Shown in pieces: positions 1 to 7,756 of a stretch of 36,002 bases of DNA (within the stretch, counting starts at the first letter, position 1; each line of letters starts with the position of its first letter). The DNA lies in assembly GCA_965368585.1 (NCBI GenBank), contig CBDUNM010000036.1, forward strand, positions 1-36,002, given 5' to 3'. The notes beneath the pieces are model-generated. The model was given only the letters and a program-made list of their open reading frames with translations, searched no databases and was not told the DNA's origin. Made by a program: the position numbers and the translations under genes. Source of the DNA: JARRQB01 sp965368585. Its GTDB lineage: Bacteria; Pseudomonadota; Gammaproteobacteria; Chromatiales; Chromatiaceae.

Positions 1-4
1 TGTC

Positions 5-44
5 CGACGCAATTAGGGCCAAGCTGTAACAAGACGACCCAATT
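5..44. promoter_or_regulatory. Candidate enhancer (UAS) direct repeats
   Basis: The 10-mer CGACSCAATT occurs twice in the same orientation, at 5-14 (CGACGCAATT) and 35-44 (CGACCCAATT), exactly 30 bp apart. That is about three helical turns, so both copies lie on one face of the DNA. They sit roughly 85-120 bp upstream of the start site predicted from the sigma-54 promoter at 99-115, the usual place for bacterial enhancer-binding-protein sites. I infer binding by the response regulator at 10531-11979. No binding data exist here, and the window begins at base 1, so further copies may lie outside it. Confidence 0.45.
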
Positions 45-98
45 GACGTCCTAACTTCGGTGTTGTTTGGATTATTAGAGACAAATTTCCTTTACAAA

Positions 99-115
99 CT
101 GGCGTGCAACTTGCC
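99..115 (+). promoter_or_regulatory. Sigma-54 (-24/-12) promoter of the formate dehydrogenase operon
   Basis: The sequence CTGGCGTGCAACTTGCC fits the sigma-54 consensus YTGGCACGNNNNTTGCW, with invariant GG at 101-102 and GC at 113-114 separated by exactly 10 bases. Transcription would start near 125-126, leaving a leader of about 16 nt before the ATG at 142. Sigma-54 promoters need an AAA+ activator, and a sigma-54-type response regulator is encoded at 10531-11979. Confidence 0.7.
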
Positions 116-141
116 CACTGCTTACAGAGATCGGATTTACC

Positions 142-780
142 ATGGTTGATATGCTGCCCGCACAAGAACACGCCAGCTCGCTATCCGACACCGCCGCAAC
201 CCTACCCGACGAACAGCGCCTGCGCTCTGGCGCCTACGGTCTGCTGGCGGCGCTGCTGCGCGACGCGCCGGATAGTCACGTCCTCGCCCGATTGAGCGAT
301 TATCACCGGGTCGAAACACCCGGCGAAGACCAGGCCGCTACGGCCCTGCGCATGCTGGGGCTGGCGGCGCGCGACACCACCGCAGATTCGGCGGCGGACG
401 AGTATCACAACCTGTTTGTCGGCCTCGGTCGTGGCGAACTCGTGCCCTACGGGTCCTGGTACGTCACCGGTTTCCTGATGGAGGAACCACTAAGCAAGCT
501 ACGCGATGACTTGGCGGAGCTTGGCTACGAGCGTCAGGCCGACGTCCACGAACCGGAGGATCACGCCGCGGCGCTGTGCGAAGTGATGGCAATGCTGATT
601 GAAAGCGGCGTCCCGCACGAACGGCAGCTGGCATTCCACAACGCCCATCTGAAACCCTGGATAGAACGCTTTTTCGCCGATCTGGAAACGGCCGACAACG
701 CCTGTTTCTACCGCGCCGTGGCGCGCTTCGGCAAGGCTTACTTCGGACTCGAAACCACCTATTTTGCGATGCAGCTGTAA
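142..780 (+). CDS. TorD/DmsD-family chaperone for the Tat-exported formate dehydrogenase
   Basis: This 212-residue protein is a cytoplasmic redox-enzyme maturation chaperone of the TorD family. Such proteins bind the twin-arginine leader of a molybdoenzyme and hold it until the cofactor is inserted. The family hallmark is visible in the middle: a Y-x-x-L-F-V-G-x-G run followed by a P-Y-x-S-x-Y segment, then an E-P-E-D-H motif near residue 136. Length is normal for the family. It is the first gene after the sigma-54 promoter and lies just upstream of two Tat-leader genes, so FdhA at 1031 is the likely client. A second in-frame ATG nine bases downstream is an alternative start, because the Shine-Dalgarno is weak. 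Confidence 0.85.
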   Translation: MVDMLPAQEHASSLSDTAATLPDEQRLRSGAYGLLAALLRDAPDSHVLARLSDYHRVETPGEDQAATALRMLGLAARDTTADSAADEYHNLFVGLGRGELVPYGSWYVTGFLMEEPLSKLRDDLAELGYERQADVHEPEDHAAALCEVMAMLIESGVPHERQLAFHNAHLKPWIERFFADLETADNACFYRAVARFGKAYFGLETTYFAMQL

Positions 781-799
781 CAGCTCAGGAGATCACGCG

Positions 800-1006
800 A
801 TGAGTACACAGAAAGAATGTGACCACGACCGCCGGTGTTTTCTGCGTGACATGGCGACCGCAGCCCCTGCGGTAGCGGCGGCAGCGGCGCTGCCGTTCGG
901 CGGCGTTCAGGCAGAGGAAACCGCCCCTACGGAAGACGTGCGCAAGGACAAGGGCTACCACCTCACGCAACACATCGCCGACTACTACAAGTCGGCTTCC
1001 GTCTAG
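800..1006 (+). CDS. Small twin-arginine target protein of formate dehydrogenase loci
   Basis: This 68-residue protein carries a twin-arginine motif near the N-terminus (D-R-R-C-F-L-R-D) and a small hydrophobic, alanine-rich segment ending around residue 32. A short soluble tail follows, with the pattern K-G-Y-H-L-T-x-H-I-x-x-Y-Y. It resembles the 'formate dehydrogenase region TAT target' family (TIGR02811), short proteins found directly upstream of fdhA whose exact role is unknown. The ATG at 800 is preceded by a good AGGAG and lies 19 nt after the chaperone gene. An in-frame start at 764 would overlap the chaperone and place the RR motif too deep. It probably travels through Tat with, or as a helper of, the FDH catalytic subunit. 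Confidence 0.8.
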   Translation: MSTQKECDHDRRCFLRDMATAAPAVAAAAALPFGGVQAEETAPTEDVRKDKGYHLTQHIADYYKSASV

Positions 1007-1030
1007 CCTATACCGCCGAGGAGTAGCATC

Positions 1031-3952
1031 ATGAAACTCACCAAGGTTTCCAACGAACCGGGCGAAGCGATAGCGAATTCGACCAGCGACATGGGTACTA
1101 CCGGTCGCGGCACGACACGCCGGGAATTCCTGCGCAACTCGGGCCTGGCGGCCGGCGGCCTGGCGCTGGGCGGCGTTTTCGCACCGGGGATGATGAAAAA
1201 GGCCTCTGCCAAGCCCGATACGGGCAACGCCGGCGCACCGGCCGAGACCGTCAGGACCATTTGCACGCACTGTTCAGTCGGCTGCGGCATCGTCGCGGAA
1301 GTAAAAAACGGTGTCTGGACCGGCCAGGAGCCCGCCTTTGATCACCCCTTCAACCGTGGCGCCCATTGCGCCAAGGGTGCATCGGTGCGCGAGCACGGCC
1401 ATGGCGAGCGGCGCCTCAAGTATCCCATGAAGCTGGAAGGCGGCAAATGGAAAAAGCTTTCCTGGGACGAAGCGATCACCGAAGTCGGCGACAAGATGCT
1501 CCAGATCCGCGAGCAGTCTGGGCCCGATTCGGTGTATTGGCTGGGCTCGGCCAAGCACAATAACGAACAGGCCTATCTGTTCCGCAAGTTCGCCGCCATG
1601 TGGGGTACGAACAACGTCGACCACCAGGCACGTATCTGTCACTCGACCACTGTCGCGGGAGTAGCCAACACCTGGGGCTACGGGGCGATGACCAATTCGT
1701 ACAACGACATCCACAACTCCAAGGCCATCCTGATCATAGGCGGCAACCCGGCCGAGGCCCATCCGGTGTCGCTGCTGCACGTGTTCAAGGCCAAGGAGGA
1801 GAACAACGCGCCGTTGATCGTGATCGATCCGCGTTTCACCCGTACGGCCGCTCACGCGGACCAGTTCCTGCGCATCCGTCCTGGCACCGACGTACCGATC
1901 ACCTGGGGCATGTTGTGGCACATATTTGAGAACGGCTGGGAAGATCGGCAGTTCATCGAGCAGCGCGTCTGGGGAATGGACGAGGTCCGCAAAGAGGTGG
2001 CGAAGTGGACGCCTGACGAGGTCGAGCGCGTCACTGGCGTCCCCGAGCATCAGGTCTATGCGGCAGCCAAGGCCATGGCCGACCACCGTCCGGGCACCTT
2101 CATCTGGTGCATGGGCGGCACCCAACACACCATCGGCAACAACAACACCCGCGCCTACTGCGCCTTCCAGCTCGCGCTGGGTAACATGGGCGTCGCCGGT
2201 GGCGGCACCAATATTTTCCGCGGTCACGACAATGTTCAGGGCGCCACCGACCTGGGTGTCTTGTCGCATACGCTGCCCGGCTACTACGGCCTGTCAGAGG
2301 GCGCGTGGAAGCACTGGGCGGGGGTCTGGGGCGTCGACTACGAGTGGCTGGCCAGTCGCTTCGACAAAGAGGCGCGTCCGGGCGAGTTCTTCGGCGAAGA
2401 AGGCCCCGACGACGCCAGCGTCGTACCCATGACCGACAAGGGTATCCCGGTATCGCGCTGGATCGACGGCGTGCTCGAGGACAAGACCAACATCGCACAG
2501 CGCGATAACCTGCGCGCCATGGTCTTCTGGGGTCATGCGCCCAATTCCCAGACTCGCGGCGTCGAGATGAAAAAGGCCATGGAAAAACTGGACATGCTGG
2601 TCATCGTCGACCCCTACCCGACCGTCTCCGCGGTCATGCACGACCGCGCCGACGACGTCTACCTGCTGCCCGCGGCCACGCAATTCGAGACCTACGGATC
2701 GGTCACGGCCTCCAACCGCTCTCTGCAATGGCGGGACAAGGTCATCGAGCCGCTGTTCGAGTCCTTGCCCGATCACACCATCATGTACAAGCTGGCGAAA
2801 AAGCTGGGCATAGCCGATCAGACCTTCAAAAACATCCAGGTCAACAACGACGAACCGCTGATCGAAGACATCACCCGCGAATTGAATCGCGGCCTTTGGA
2901 CCATTGGCTATACGGGGCAGAGCCCTGAGCGTTTGAAGCTGCACCAGAAGAACTGGGGCAATTTCGATTACACCTCGCTCAAGGCGGACGGTGGTCCCTG
3001 CGACGGTGATTACTATGGCCTTCCCTGGCCGTGCTGGGGAACGCCTGAAATGAAGCACCCCGGCACACCCAACCTTTACGACACCAGCAAGCCGGTGGCG
3101 CAAGGCGGTTTGTGCTTTCGCGCCCGCTTCGGCGTTGAGCGCAACGGCGACAACCTGCTCGCCGACGGCTCCTACCCGGCCGGTTCCGAGATCAAGGATG
3201 GTTATCCCGAGTTCTCCGCTGACTTGCTGAAGAAACTCGGCTGGTGGGATGACCTGACCGATACGGAAAAACAGGCAGCGGAAGGCAAGAACTGGAAAAC
3301 CGATGTGTCCGGCGGTATTCAGCGCGTGGCCATCAAGCACGGCTGCGCACCGTTCGGCAACGCCAAGGCCCGCACCGTGGTTTGGACCTTCCCGGATCCC
3401 GTACCGATCCACCGCGAGCCTTTGTACACGTCGCGACGCGATCTGGTGGAGAAATACCCGACCTACGAAGACCGCAAATCGTTCTACCGCCTGCCCACGC
3501 GTTACGGTTCCATTCAGGCGACGGACTATTCCAAAGACTACCCGATCATTCTGACCAGCGGGCGTCTGGTCGAATACGAGGGGGGAGGAGACGAAACCCG
3601 CTCGAACCCCTGGCTGGCGGAACTGCAGCAAGACATGTTTGTCGAGCTGCATCAGCGCGACGCCAACAACGCCGGCGTCAAGGATGGCGACATGGTGTGG
3701 GTCGAGGGCCCAGAGGGCAGCCGCATCAAGGTTAAGGCCATGGTTACCAAGCGGGTTGCCGCGGGTGTTGCCTTCCTACCGTTTCATTTCGGCGGCCAAT
3801 TCCAGGGCAAGGACCTCAGAAACAAATACCCGGAAGGGGCGGACCCTTACGTACTCGGCGAAGCGGCCAACACGGCGTTGACCTATGGCTATGACTCGGT
3901 CACCCAGATGCAAGAGACGAAAGCTTCGCTCTGCCGCATCGAGAAAGCCTGA
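1031..3952 (+). CDS. fdhA: Formate dehydrogenase catalytic subunit, Cys type, Tat-exported
   Basis: This 973-residue molybdo/tungsto-bis-MGD oxidoreductase oxidises formate to CO2. A Tat leader is seen at residues 29-50 (T-R-R-E-F-L-R). The [4Fe-4S] cluster is bound by C78, C81, C85 and C113. The active-site pair is C203-H204 in A-R-I-C-H-S, so the metal ligand is cysteine where many homologues, including E. coli FdnG, have selenocysteine. The C-terminal dinucleotide-binding domain begins near residue 837. Length is typical of membrane-associated periplasmic FDHs. The ATG has a GAGGAG eight bases upstream. Its partners fdhB and fdhC follow directly, and moeA, mobB and mobA for its cofactor are a few genes away. 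Whether Mo or W is used cannot be read from sequence. Confidence 0.95.
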   Translation: MKLTKVSNEPGEAIANSTSDMGTTGRGTTRREFLRNSGLAAGGLALGGVFAPGMMKKASAKPDTGNAGAPAETVRTICTHCSVGCGIVAEVKNGVWTGQEPAFDHPFNRGAHCAKGASVREHGHGERRLKYPMKLEGGKWKKLSWDEAITEVGDKMLQIREQSGPDSVYWLGSAKHNNEQAYLFRKFAAMWGTNNVDHQARICHSTTVAGVANTWGYGAMTNSYNDIHNSKAILIIGGNPAEAHPVSLLHVFKAKEENNAPLIVIDPRFTRTAAHADQFLRIRPGTDVPITWGMLWHIFENGWEDRQFIEQRVWGMDEVRKEVAKWTPDEVERVTGVPEHQVYAAAKAMADHRPGTFIWCMGGTQHTIGNNNTRAYCAFQLALGNMGVAGGGTNIFRGHDNVQGATDLGVLSHTLPGYYGLSEGAWKHWAGVWGVDYEWLASRFDKEARPGEFFGEEGPDDASVVPMTDKGIPVSRWIDGVLEDKTNIAQRDNLRAMVFWGHAPNSQTRGVEMKKAMEKLDMLVIVDPYPTVSAVMHDRADDVYLLPAATQFETYGSVTASNRSLQWRDKVIEPLFESLPDHTIMYKLAKKLGIADQTFKNIQVNNDEPLIEDITRELNRGLWTIGYTGQSPERLKLHQKNWGNFDYTSLKADGGPCDGDYYGLPWPCWGTPEMKHPGTPNLYDTSKPVAQGGLCFRARFGVERNGDNLLADGSYPAGSEIKDGYPEFSADLLKKLGWWDDLTDTEKQAAEGKNWKTDVSGGIQRVAIKHGCAPFGNAKARTVVWTFPDPVPIHREPLYTSRRDLVEKYPTYEDRKSFYRLPTRYGSIQATDYSKDYPIILTSGRLVEYEGGGDETRSNPWLAELQQDMFVELHQRDANNAGVKDGDMVWVEGPEGSRIKVKAMVTKRVAAGVAFLPFHFGGQFQGKDLRNKYPEGADPYVLGEAANTALTYGYDSVTQMQETKASLCRIEKA

Positions 3953-3972
3953 ACACAACCGGAGAAATACCC

Positions 3973-4602
3973 ATGGCAAGCATGAAATTCTACTGTGACG
4001 CCGAACGTTGTATCGAATGCAATGGTTGTGTCACGGCGTGTAAGAACGAACACGAGGTTCCCTGGGGTGTGAACCGGCGCCGGGTCGTCACGATAAACGA
4101 CGGTGACCAAGGGGAGCGCTCGCTGTCGGTCGCCTGTATGCACTGCGCCGACGCACCCTGCGCGGCCGTATGCCCGGTCGACTGTTTCTACACCACCGAA
4201 GACGGCGTGGTGCTGCACGACAAAGACACCTGCATCGGCTGCGGCTACTGCTTCTACGCCTGTCCCTTTGGCGCCCCGCAGTTTCCGACCGCCGGCGCCT
4301 TTTCGTCACGCGGCAAGATGGACAAGTGCACCTTTTGTGCCGGCGGACCCGAGACCGACAACAGCGCCGACGAGCAGCGCAAGTACGGCAGCAACCGCCT
4401 CGCCGAGGGCAAACTGCCGCTGTGCGCGGAAATGTGTTCGACCAAAGCATTGCTGGCGGGCGACGCCGACGTGATCTCGGACATCTACCGCAAGCGGGTG
4501 GTCAATCGGGCGGCCAGCGCCATGGTGTCCGGGGTGAATCTGCAGCGCGCCAATTTTAGTGTGGGCAAGAGCGCACGCGGCAAGGCCACCGGCGGCGATT
4601 GA
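3973..4602 (+). CDS. fdhB: Formate dehydrogenase iron-sulfur subunit
   Basis: This 209-residue ferredoxin-like subunit passes electrons from FdhA to the cytochrome b subunit. Four cysteine groups for [4Fe-4S] clusters are visible, starting with C13, C16, C19 and C23. A C-x-x-C-x4-C-x3-C group, a C-I-G-C-G-Y-C-x3-C-P group and a C-x-x-C group with late partner cysteines follow. At 209 residues it is much shorter than FdnH of E. coli and has no C-terminal membrane helix, matching the FdhB type of Wolinella-like FdhABC. It starts 20 nt after fdhA with a CGGAG Shine-Dalgarno. It has no signal sequence and would be carried out of the cell by the FdhA Tat leader. Confidence 0.93.
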   Translation: MASMKFYCDAERCIECNGCVTACKNEHEVPWGVNRRRVVTINDGDQGERSLSVACMHCADAPCAAVCPVDCFYTTEDGVVLHDKDTCIGCGYCFYACPFGAPQFPTAGAFSSRGKMDKCTFCAGGPETDNSADEQRKYGSNRLAEGKLPLCAEMCSTKALLAGDADVISDIYRKRVVNRAASAMVSGVNLQRANFSVGKSARGKATGGD

Positions 4603-4663
4603 ACAACAACGAAAACGACCGCCGTTGTCGGCCGGTGCCGGCGGCGGCGTAAACGAGGTGTCT

Positions 4664-5707
4664 ATGATCTTGGTGCGCAATTCGTTTCGCATGATGTTCC
4701 TCGCGCTTTCGCTGCTGGTGTTCCCCGCCGGTTCGACATGGGCAGACATAGATGTGGAACGGGAAGTTGCAGTCACCAACCCTGCAACCGACCTTTGGCG
4801 CGCCGTGCGGCAACGCGAAGCCCCGACGGCGGGTATCACGCAAGCGCGCGGCGTGGCCGCCGGCCAGCTGATCAACCCGGCCGGCCAGGACTGGCGCAGC
4901 ATCAGGCTTGAGCGCGTCATCCCTTGGGGAGCGTGGTTTCTTGCTGGAGTGGCCTCGATCGTCGTCGCACTCTTTCTTCTCAAACCTGCCACGCCCATTC
5001 CGGACGGCGAGAGCGGCCGTAAGATCAGGCGATTCGGCATGGGTCCGAGAATCAATCACTGGTTCATGGCGGGCGTGATGGTGTTTCTCGGGCTGACCGG
5101 ATTGATTCTATTGTTCGGCAGGTTTGCGCTGCTGCCCTGGACGGGGGGCGAGGCATTCGGCGCCGTTGCGTCGGCAGCCAAGGAGGGTCATGACCTGTTC
5201 GGCCCCGTTTTCGCATTTGCGCTGCTGGTGTTCTTCATTCAATTCGTCGGCAAGAATCTCCCTCACTACCGGGATCTGATCTTTTTACTGCATATGGGGG
5301 GCCTGTTCGAGAAACACGAGGTTCGATCCGGATTCTTCAATGCCGGCGAAAAAATTCTGTTTTGGCTGGTCGTCATGTTCGGCTTTACCTTGGCGGGCAG
5401 CGGATTCTTGCTGCTGTTCCAAAACCTGGTACCCGGGCGTGAGGCCATGCAGCTCGCCTTGCTGGTTCACGCGATCGCGGCCCTGGGCCTGATCGCCCTG
5501 GTGCTTGGTCACATCTATATGGCGGTGTCGGTCAAAGGCACGGTGCCGGCCATGACCACTGGTGAGGTTGATGAGAATTGGGCCCGCAACCACCACGAAA
5601 TCTGGTACGAACAGGTAACCGGACAAGCGGCTTCGGCGACGCATGCCGTCTCACCGCCAAGCAAAGACTCTGCAAGCACACCGGCGCGCGCGGAGGCGTC
5701 CACCTGA
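4664..5707 (+). CDS. fdhC: Formate dehydrogenase cytochrome b (gamma) subunit
   Basis: This integral membrane subunit should bind heme b and hand electrons from the periplasmic FdhAB to quinone. From the ATG at 4664 it has 347 residues. An N-terminal signal peptide (about 1-28) is followed by a periplasmic stretch, then roughly five hydrophobic segments. Conserved features include I-N-H-W-F-M-A, G-H-D-L-F-G-P and L-G-H-I-Y-M-A, whose histidines are likely heme ligands. I chose 4664 because it has a GAGG seven bases upstream and gives a clean signal peptide. The in-frame start at 4559 lies inside fdhB and would hide it. The C-terminal 40 residues are Ser/Ala/Thr-rich and look disordered. Confidence 0.9.
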   Translation: MILVRNSFRMMFLALSLLVFPAGSTWADIDVEREVAVTNPATDLWRAVRQREAPTAGITQARGVAAGQLINPAGQDWRSIRLERVIPWGAWFLAGVASIVVALFLLKPATPIPDGESGRKIRRFGMGPRINHWFMAGVMVFLGLTGLILLFGRFALLPWTGGEAFGAVASAAKEGHDLFGPVFAFALLVFFIQFVGKNLPHYRDLIFLLHMGGLFEKHEVRSGFFNAGEKILFWLVVMFGFTLAGSGFLLLFQNLVPGREAMQLALLVHAIAALGLIALVLGHIYMAVSVKGTVPAMTTGEVDENWARNHHEIWYEQVTGQAASATHAVSPPSKDSASTPARAEAST

Positions 5708-5724
5708 TTTAGAAGGAGAGTTCG

Positions 5725-6366
5725 ATGTTCACAGCCTTTGTGGATGGCCCGTTTTGGTATTTTTCCTTGGTTGTGTTCGTCCTGGGAATGCTGTGGCGGT
5801 TGTTCGGCATATTGAGTATGCCCGACCATGGGTCCTTGTCCGAACCAAAGGCCTCAGCTCGAACCGGTGCGATCAGAGCCAATATCCGGCGGTTCTTTCC
5901 GCACTGGCAATTTTTCTCGAGAATATCGCTGCCGGTCGTCGCCGGCTACATGTTTCACGTCGGTCTGCTGCTTTTGTTGTTCTTTGCCAAACCGCATGTC
6001 GAGTTTTACGCGACACATGTCACCGGCTTCGGCTGGCCCGCCCTGCCCCGCTGGGCGTTTATCCTTACGGCTGAAATCGCTTTCGCGGGTCTGATCATGT
6101 TGTGGTTGTACCGCCTGTTGAACCCGGTTACCCGTGCCATTTCAAACGCCGGCGATCACACGGCCACTATTTTGATTTTCATCGTCATGCTCACCGGCTG
6201 CCTGGCGCTGTTGGAGCAATTCGACAGCCTCAGGGTCATTCATTTTTTCTTCGCCGAGTTGCTCTTGATCTACTTCCCTTTCAGCTCCTTGTTCCATGCG
6301 GTTTCCTTTCCGATCAGCCGCGGATTCAACGGCGCAACTTACGGCCGGAGAGGTGTCAATGTCTGA
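5725..6366 (+). CDS. NarI/DsrM-like cytochrome b membrane protein
   Basis: This 213-residue protein has about five transmembrane segments (near 10-30, 65-88, 110-133, 145-163 and 180-200). Histidines are placed within or beside helices (F-H-V-G, G-D-H-T-A, V-I-H-F-F, L-F-H-A-V), as in the heme-b-binding gamma subunits of the NarI/DsrM/HdrE group. These proteins exchange electrons between quinone and a cytoplasmic Fe-S partner. The following gene, an HdrD/DsrK-like protein, overlaps its end by 8 nt, so the two very probably form one complex. It has a strong AGAAGGAGAG ribosome site and begins 17 nt after fdhC. This extra quinone module is unusual in an FDH operon. The specific family is assigned by pattern only. 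Confidence 0.7.
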   Translation: MFTAFVDGPFWYFSLVVFVLGMLWRLFGILSMPDHGSLSEPKASARTGAIRANIRRFFPHWQFFSRISLPVVAGYMFHVGLLLLLFFAKPHVEFYATHVTGFGWPALPRWAFILTAEIAFAGLIMLWLYRLLNPVTRAISNAGDHTATILIFIVMLTGCLALLEQFDSLRVIHFFFAELLLIYFPFSSLFHAVSFPISRGFNGATYGRRGVNV

Positions 6367-7723
6367 CAACATGAACTCACAGCGCAATCCGCTTGAAGTG
6401 GACATGAACGTGTTTCACATGTTTATCGAGCAGATCGGACATCTCGGTGAACGGGTGGCGCCAAGCGAGATCGCTCCCGAGGACCAAGTCCGAATTGCCA
6501 AGGACGTATTCCGCGAAAAGCTCGATCGTCGCAAAGCGACTTACCTCGAGTCGTGCGTCCATTGCGGCATGTGTGCCGAAGCCTGCCACTTCTACGTGAG
6601 CACGGAAGATCCAAAGTACACGCCCATACGAAAACTGGACTTGCTGAAACGGTTCTATCGGCGCGAGTTGTCGCCCATGCGATGGGCCTATCGGTTTACC
6701 GAAGCGGACATTTCCGCCGCCGAACTCTTGGAATGGCAGGAGCTTGTGTATGACTCCTGCACCGAGTGTGGTCGCTGCGGCGTGATGTGTCCGATGGGCA
6801 TCGATATCGCGAGCATGGTGAACGTCATGCGCCAGGGACTTGCGAAAGCCGGCTTGATTCCCGACGACCTGCGCGCGGTGGAACAGGAACAGTGTGCCGC
6901 GGGCACCGTGTTTGGTGCAGGACCCGATCATTTGCGACAAGCCGTCGATCAGCTGCGCCAGATGGGCCTGGAGGTGCCGCTGGACAAAGAGCGAGCCGAC
7001 GTCATGGTCCTCACCTCTGTTATCGATATCATGCTGTTTCATGATGCCCTGGCAGGCACGGTCAACATCATGAACCACCTGGGTGTCGACTGGACCTTTA
7101 GAAGTCACGCGTTCGAAGGAGCCAACTTTGGTTTGCTGTCCGGATACGAAGACCTGCAGCAGGCGGCATCCAACCGGATCGTCGCCGAAGCGATCGCCTG
7201 CGGCGCGAAGACCGTCATCGTCCCTGAATGCGGCCATGCCTATCCGGCACTGCGCTGGGAGGGCGCTGACGAGTTCGGCGATCCTCTGCCGTTCGAGGTG
7301 CTCGCCGTTTCCGAGTTCATCGGGCGGGAGGTCGCGGCCGGTCGGCTCAAACTCAAAAGCATTGGAAAAGACCAGAAGTTCACCTACCACGATCCGTGTA
7401 AATTGGCGCGTCACGGCGGCATCATCGAAGAACCCCGCGCCGTGTTGAACGCCTTGGGAGTGGATATGCGCGAAACACCCTCGCACGGCAACATGAACTG
7501 GTGTTGTGGCGGCGGTGCCGGCGTGTTCGTGATCAACCGCGCCAAGGACCTGCGTCAGGGCGCGTTCGACATCAAGATGACCGAGGTCGACGCCACCGGC
7601 GCCGACACGGTGGTGATGTCCTGCGGCAGTTGTCGGCTCAATTTCATGCGCGGCAAGGAAAACGCCGGGTGGGACAAGAACATCAAGAGCCTGGTGGCCC
7701 TGGCCAGCGAGAATCTTGCCTGA
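6359..7723 (+). CDS. HdrD/DsrK-like (Fe-S)-binding CCG-domain protein
   Basis: This 454-residue cytoplasmic Fe-S electron carrier is built like HdrD, DsrK or HmeD. Two [4Fe-4S] motifs are at the N-terminal side: C66/C69/C72/C76 and C134/C137/C140/C144. One complete CCG (DUF224) motif is visible: C347, C382-C383 and C422-x-x-C425, the type that binds a noncubane [4Fe-4S] cluster in heterodisulfide reductase. A preceding CCG-like repeat (about 215-320) keeps only E-C-G-H and is degenerate. The ATG at 6359 has GGAGAGG six bases upstream and overlaps the membrane-protein gene, implying coupled translation. An in-frame start at 6296 lies deep in that gene and is less likely. The physiological partner (quinone, a thiol/disulfide or another carrier) is not evident. 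Confidence 0.8.
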   Translation: MSDNMNSQRNPLEVDMNVFHMFIEQIGHLGERVAPSEIAPEDQVRIAKDVFREKLDRRKATYLESCVHCGMCAEACHFYVSTEDPKYTPIRKLDLLKRFYRRELSPMRWAYRFTEADISAAELLEWQELVYDSCTECGRCGVMCPMGIDIASMVNVMRQGLAKAGLIPDDLRAVEQEQCAAGTVFGAGPDHLRQAVDQLRQMGLEVPLDKERADVMVLTSVIDIMLFHDALAGTVNIMNHLGVDWTFRSHAFEGANFGLLSGYEDLQQAASNRIVAEAIACGAKTVIVPECGHAYPALRWEGADEFGDPLPFEVLAVSEFIGREVAAGRLKLKSIGKDQKFTYHDPCKLARHGGIIEEPRAVLNALGVDMRETPSHGNMNWCCGGGAGVFVINRAKDLRQGAFDIKMTEVDATGADTVVMSCGSCRLNFMRGKENAGWDKNIKSLVALASENLA

Positions 7724-7756
7724 ACATCAGGCCGAACCCTTCGTGCAATACGGAGA

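Noticed and set aside
2294..3652. Minus-strand open frame of 452 codons, and another of 331 codons at 1274-2269, opposite fdhA
   Set aside because: They are antisense to a certain gene, lack ribosome sites and have the Val/Arg/Gly-heavy composition expected from GC-rich antisense frames.
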